Assembly: GCA_037447655.1 (NCBI GenBank)
Contig: JBBHKE010000986.1
Span: forward strand, 112,758 to 169,300
Direction of reading: 5' to 3'
Length of the DNA stretch: 56,543 nucleotides
DNA from: Zygnema cylindricum
Taxonomy: Eukaryota > Streptophyta > Zygnematophyceae > Zygnematales > Zygnemataceae
The notes beneath the pieces were generated by a model. It saw only the letters and a program-made list of their open reading frames with translations. It had not been told where the DNA came from and searched no databases. Below are positions 53,132 to 56,543 of the stretch, in pieces (position 1 is the first letter of the stretch; each line of letters starts with the position of its first letter). A program made the translations under genes and the position numbers.

Positions 53132-56100
53132 CTTAATTCTTAGTCAACTTTTAATTTAAGTCCACAATTTTCTCTGCAAAATTTTAACGAAGGAGAAAGT
53201 ACCTGTTTGTCATCATGTCTGCAATCATCTCTTTATCACTTTTATGAACCAGTTTAATTATTTTCTTCTCAACCTTCTCTTTGACAAAGCTTAATCTTAT
53301 ATCCATATGTTTAGCTTTGAAATGGTGTTTTAGATTAGCTGCGATAGAGATAGCAGCTTGATTATCACAAAAGACATTCTGAGCCCCAGATTTCATGAAC
53401 CTTAGTTCTTCTAGTAGAGATTTTACCTACATTAATTCTTTTGAGGCAGCACATGAAGCCATGTATTCAACCTCCATAGTGGACTGAGCAACTACTTTCA
53501 GCTGTTTGCTACTCCACCAACATGCACCAGATCCACTTTGCAACACATATCCAGTTGTACACTGTCTCAAAGGCACATCCCCATAACTGGTATCACTCCA
53601 AGTGGTGATGTCAGAGTGCTCCCCTCCCAAATGCAACTATAATTCCCTTGTTCTCACCAAATATCTCATCGCTCTTTTGGGTGCTTCCCAATCTCTTTTC
53701 CTAGGTTCATTTAGACTTCTACTAAGAACGCCTACAGCCGCAACTATGTCCGAACCAGTACAATTCATAAAGTAAATTAAACTGCCTACAATTTGCCTAT
53801 AAGGAATTCCTTCCATTAACCTCTTTTTTTCTTCATGTATCTTATCATTTAAAATCAATATCCCTCCCTCTTCACTCCCCTCCGATACTTTCTTTAGATC
53901 CATGGGAGTGGTACACCCATTTGCTTTCGCTATCTGAAACTTTTCTAGCATATTACCAATAACTTCCTTCTAAGTGAGTCTTATAATGCTATTCCTTGTA
54001 TCCCTCTCCATTTGAATCCCCAGAATGTATTTTGCTTTGCCGAGATCTTTCGTGTCAAACCGACTTCTCAAACCGTGTTTGAGTTTATTAATTTTATCTA
54101 ATGACTTTGCTTAAGACTAAAAAATCTTCAACATAAATAGCGATAAATATCACTCCATTTTCATCTTCAAATATATATATAGAGTCATCTAAACTTATTC
54201 TAATGTATCCGAAACCTGACAAAAATTCGTCCAATTTTAAGTTCCATTGCCGCGGGGCTGGCTTAAGGCCATAAAGTGATTTTATCAGTTTGCACACCTT
54301 GCTTTCTTCTCCACTTTCCACGAATCCTTCTGTTTCCCTCATGTAGATTTCTTCTTCCAACTTTTCGTGTAAGAAAGCGGTCTTAATATCCATCTGGTGT
54401 ATTTACATATCATTTGCTGCAGCTAAACTTAAGAGGATTCTGAGGGAAGGGAATTTGACTACGGGTGCAAAGGTTTCTTCATAGTCCCTTTTTTCTTTCT
54501 GAATATAACTTTTAGCAACCAACCTAGCCTTATATTTTTGAATGGTATTATTTGGGTTTAGTTTAAGCTTAAAAACCCACTTACATCCCATTGTTTTTAT
54601 ATCCGGTGGACAATCTACCAACTCCCATGTATTGGATTTCATGATAGAGGCCATTTCTTCATTGATGGCAATGATCCAATGGCTCATTTCTGGGGTATTT
54701 ATGGCCTCTAAGTATGTCTGAGGTTCTTCTGGGTGAGACATCTTTGTGAGTTTGTTATTTACATGTCTTTTTTGAAGCCGTTTACTACTTTTTCCTCCTT
54801 CAAAATTTGACGTTGGTATGGAAGGCATCCTCAGGTTTCGTTTAGGAAGATTTTCATCTGCCCTATCTTCTAATTCCGATGTCTCATCAAGTTCCTCGTC
54901 GATTTTCACTTCGTATTGTGGTGTTTCCTCGGATGTTGTCTTTTTGTCCTTTTCCTTTGGCACATCTGCAGATTTTTCCTTCTTTGTCTTCCTTCTCTTC
55001 ATTTCCCAAGTCAAAGTCAGAATACTGACCCAATTCAAATCTGATTTTGACTTTTTTGTTATATTTGAATGGATCAATAGACTTTACTTCATTCATCACC
55101 ACTATGTGTTTTACCAAAATGATATCTCTCTTTTTCAAGTCATACACTCGATATCCTTTTGTGCTCTCATCATATCCTACAAGATATCTTGGTTTCCCTC
55201 TTCCCTCTAATTTCCATTTAGTCTTATTGGAATCAAAACTATAAACTTGACTTCCGAACACTCTAAAACTAGACAAATGTGGTTTTCTTCCCGTCCATCT
55301 TTCATACGTAGTTTCCTCTTTATTTGCCGAAGTTAGCACTCTATTTTTGATGAAGTTAGCATAGTTCATAGACTCAGCCCAAAATTGCAATCTTATTCTT
55401 TTATCAGTTGGCATACTTCTGGACAAATCTCCAAAAGTTCTATTCACTCTTTCTGCTACTCGATTTTGTTCCGGATTATAAGTAACAATTTTTTCATGAT
55501 GTATTCCTTTTTCTTTAAGAAATTTTTCAAATTCCTTTGAGGTGTATTCTTTCCCATTATCACTTCTTATCTCTTTTATTGAGGTTTCATGTAATTTTTC
55601 ACTCCATACTTTGTATTCTTTGAAACATCTCAGTACCTCTGACTTATGTCTAAGAAAATATACCTTAGCATATCTAGACTAATCATGTGTAATGGTTAGC
55701 ATCCATCTTTTTCCCCCATGTGAAGCATACCTAGCTGGTCCCTAAACATCAGTGTGAACTAGATTTAATACTTTCTCTCTTCTAAATGTGGATGCCTTTG
55801 GAAATGGAAGTCTATGAATCCTCCCTCGGGCACATCCACTACAATCATCTGAGGTGTCATCATCTCGAAACTCAATTCCATCCACTATTCTTTTTTTCTT
55901 CATTTTCTTTCATCTATCTAGATTCACATGCCCCAACCTCTTGTGCCAAAACATCATATCACTTCCACACAAGTAGAAGACATCCTTTTCATCGCAAAGT
56001 ACAATTCTAAACATTCATTGACAAACCTTTTTAGCTATGAAATAAACCTCATTATCAAAGTTAGCTGTGAAGATTCCTTTTTTAGTTCCGGTTTCGAACT

Positions 56101-56278
56101 CTTTTTCATCTAGAACAGTTGTAGAGACTAGATTCTTGTTAAACTGTGGAATGTAAAGAAACATATGAGAGTGTTACGATTGAAGCTTTCCCATCAACTA
56201 GAACCTTTAAATCAACCGATCCAACAAGACTTGTGGTTTCTACTCTACCATCTCCATACTCTATCTCAACTGTTGGAT
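53132..56278 (-). pseudogene. Cop-A2 pol remnant
   Basis: From the polypurine tract (complement of CTCCCCTT at 53127) inward: RNase H (53184-53640), RT (53640-54400, with YVED in place of YVDD near 54130), linker (54600-55000), integrase (55050-55900, H-H-C-C region near 55800-55960), up to the protease/pre-integrase region near 56278, where the sequence is cut. Many stops and frame changes are present. Gag and the 5' LTR of this copy are absent. Confidence 0.88.
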
Positions 56279-56543
56279 TTAATTCTTAGTCAACTTTTAA
56301 TTGAAGTCCACAATTTTCTCTGCAGAATTTTAACTTAGGAGAAGGCACCGGTTTTTTCATCATGTCTGCAATCATCTCTTTATCACTTTTATGAACCAGT
56401 TTCATTATTTTATTCTCAACCTTCTCTTTGACAAAGCTTAGTCTTATATCCATATGTTTAGCTTTGAAATGGTGTTTTGGATTAGCTGGGATAGAGATAG
56501 CAGCTTGATTATCACAAAAGACATTTTGAGTCCTTGATTTCAT
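56279..56543 (-). pseudogene. Start of another Cop-A copy (RNase H end)
   Basis: The sequence restarts abruptly at the RNase H C-terminal end without an intervening LTR and stays open to the window edge (FCDNQAAISIPANPKHHFKA). It is nearly identical to 18035-18300 of Cop-A1 and closer to it than to Cop-A2 next door. It continues off the right edge. Confidence 0.88.

Overview
The window is nuclear DNA from a streptophyte (land plant or charophyte alga). The evidence is the C-terminal end of Mediator subunit MED33, spliceosomal introns, an extracellular LRR gene split into one-repeat exons, and a dense pile of Ty1/copia LTR retrotransposons whose primer sites match plant-type initiator Met-tRNA. 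I cannot name the species.

Left part, 1-17112, mostly unique sequence: (i) the last two exons of MED33 on the + strand, 212-2136; (ii) an AT-rich spacer with a large inverted repeat around 3.64 kb; (iii) a ten-exon gene on the - strand, 14338 down to 5292, which I assembled by hand from splice signals. It encodes a secreted 381-residue LRR protein with an EGF-like Cys-rich block and a Pro-rich tail. Its introns hold long (AT)n, GA, GGGGGA and CCCTT tracts. (iv) The upstream region is very rich in GTAC. (v) At 16351-16876 lies a 526-bp miniature LTR element (TRIM) with a 66-bp interior, a perfect 5-bp target duplication, and a complete tRNA-like cloverleaf inside its LTR.

Right part, 17113-56543, is a nest of retroelements. 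Minus-strand copia elements: Cop-A1 (17113-23339), Cop-D (about 23923-29053), Cop-A2 (45289 to 56278, split by Cop-B), Cop-B (45642-52093, nearly intact), and the start of another copy at 56279. Plus-strand copia elements: Cop-F1 and the older Cop-F2. A gag-only LTR element (about 33013-39624) contains a solo LTR. Nesting can be read from matched target duplications: Cop-F1 sits in Cop-F2 (ATATC), Cop-A sits in Cop-F1 (GATGC), and Cop-B sits in the Cop-A2 LTR (AGTGG). The right halves of Cop-F1 and Cop-F2 lie 10-20 kb to the LEFT of their left halves. The nest is therefore circularly permuted, by tandem duplication, by recombination or circle integration through Cop-A elements, or by misassembly.

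Three linked observations look new to me. First, the minus-strand copia families prime from the internal half of tRNA-iMet, and the gag start codon lies inside that primer site, so one AUG faces the same CAU anticodon for priming and for initiation. Second, the LTRs of these families carry A-box/B-box/T4 modules on the antisense strand. Third, the TRIM LTR carries a foldable tRNA-like unit with a TATA box about 30 bp upstream.
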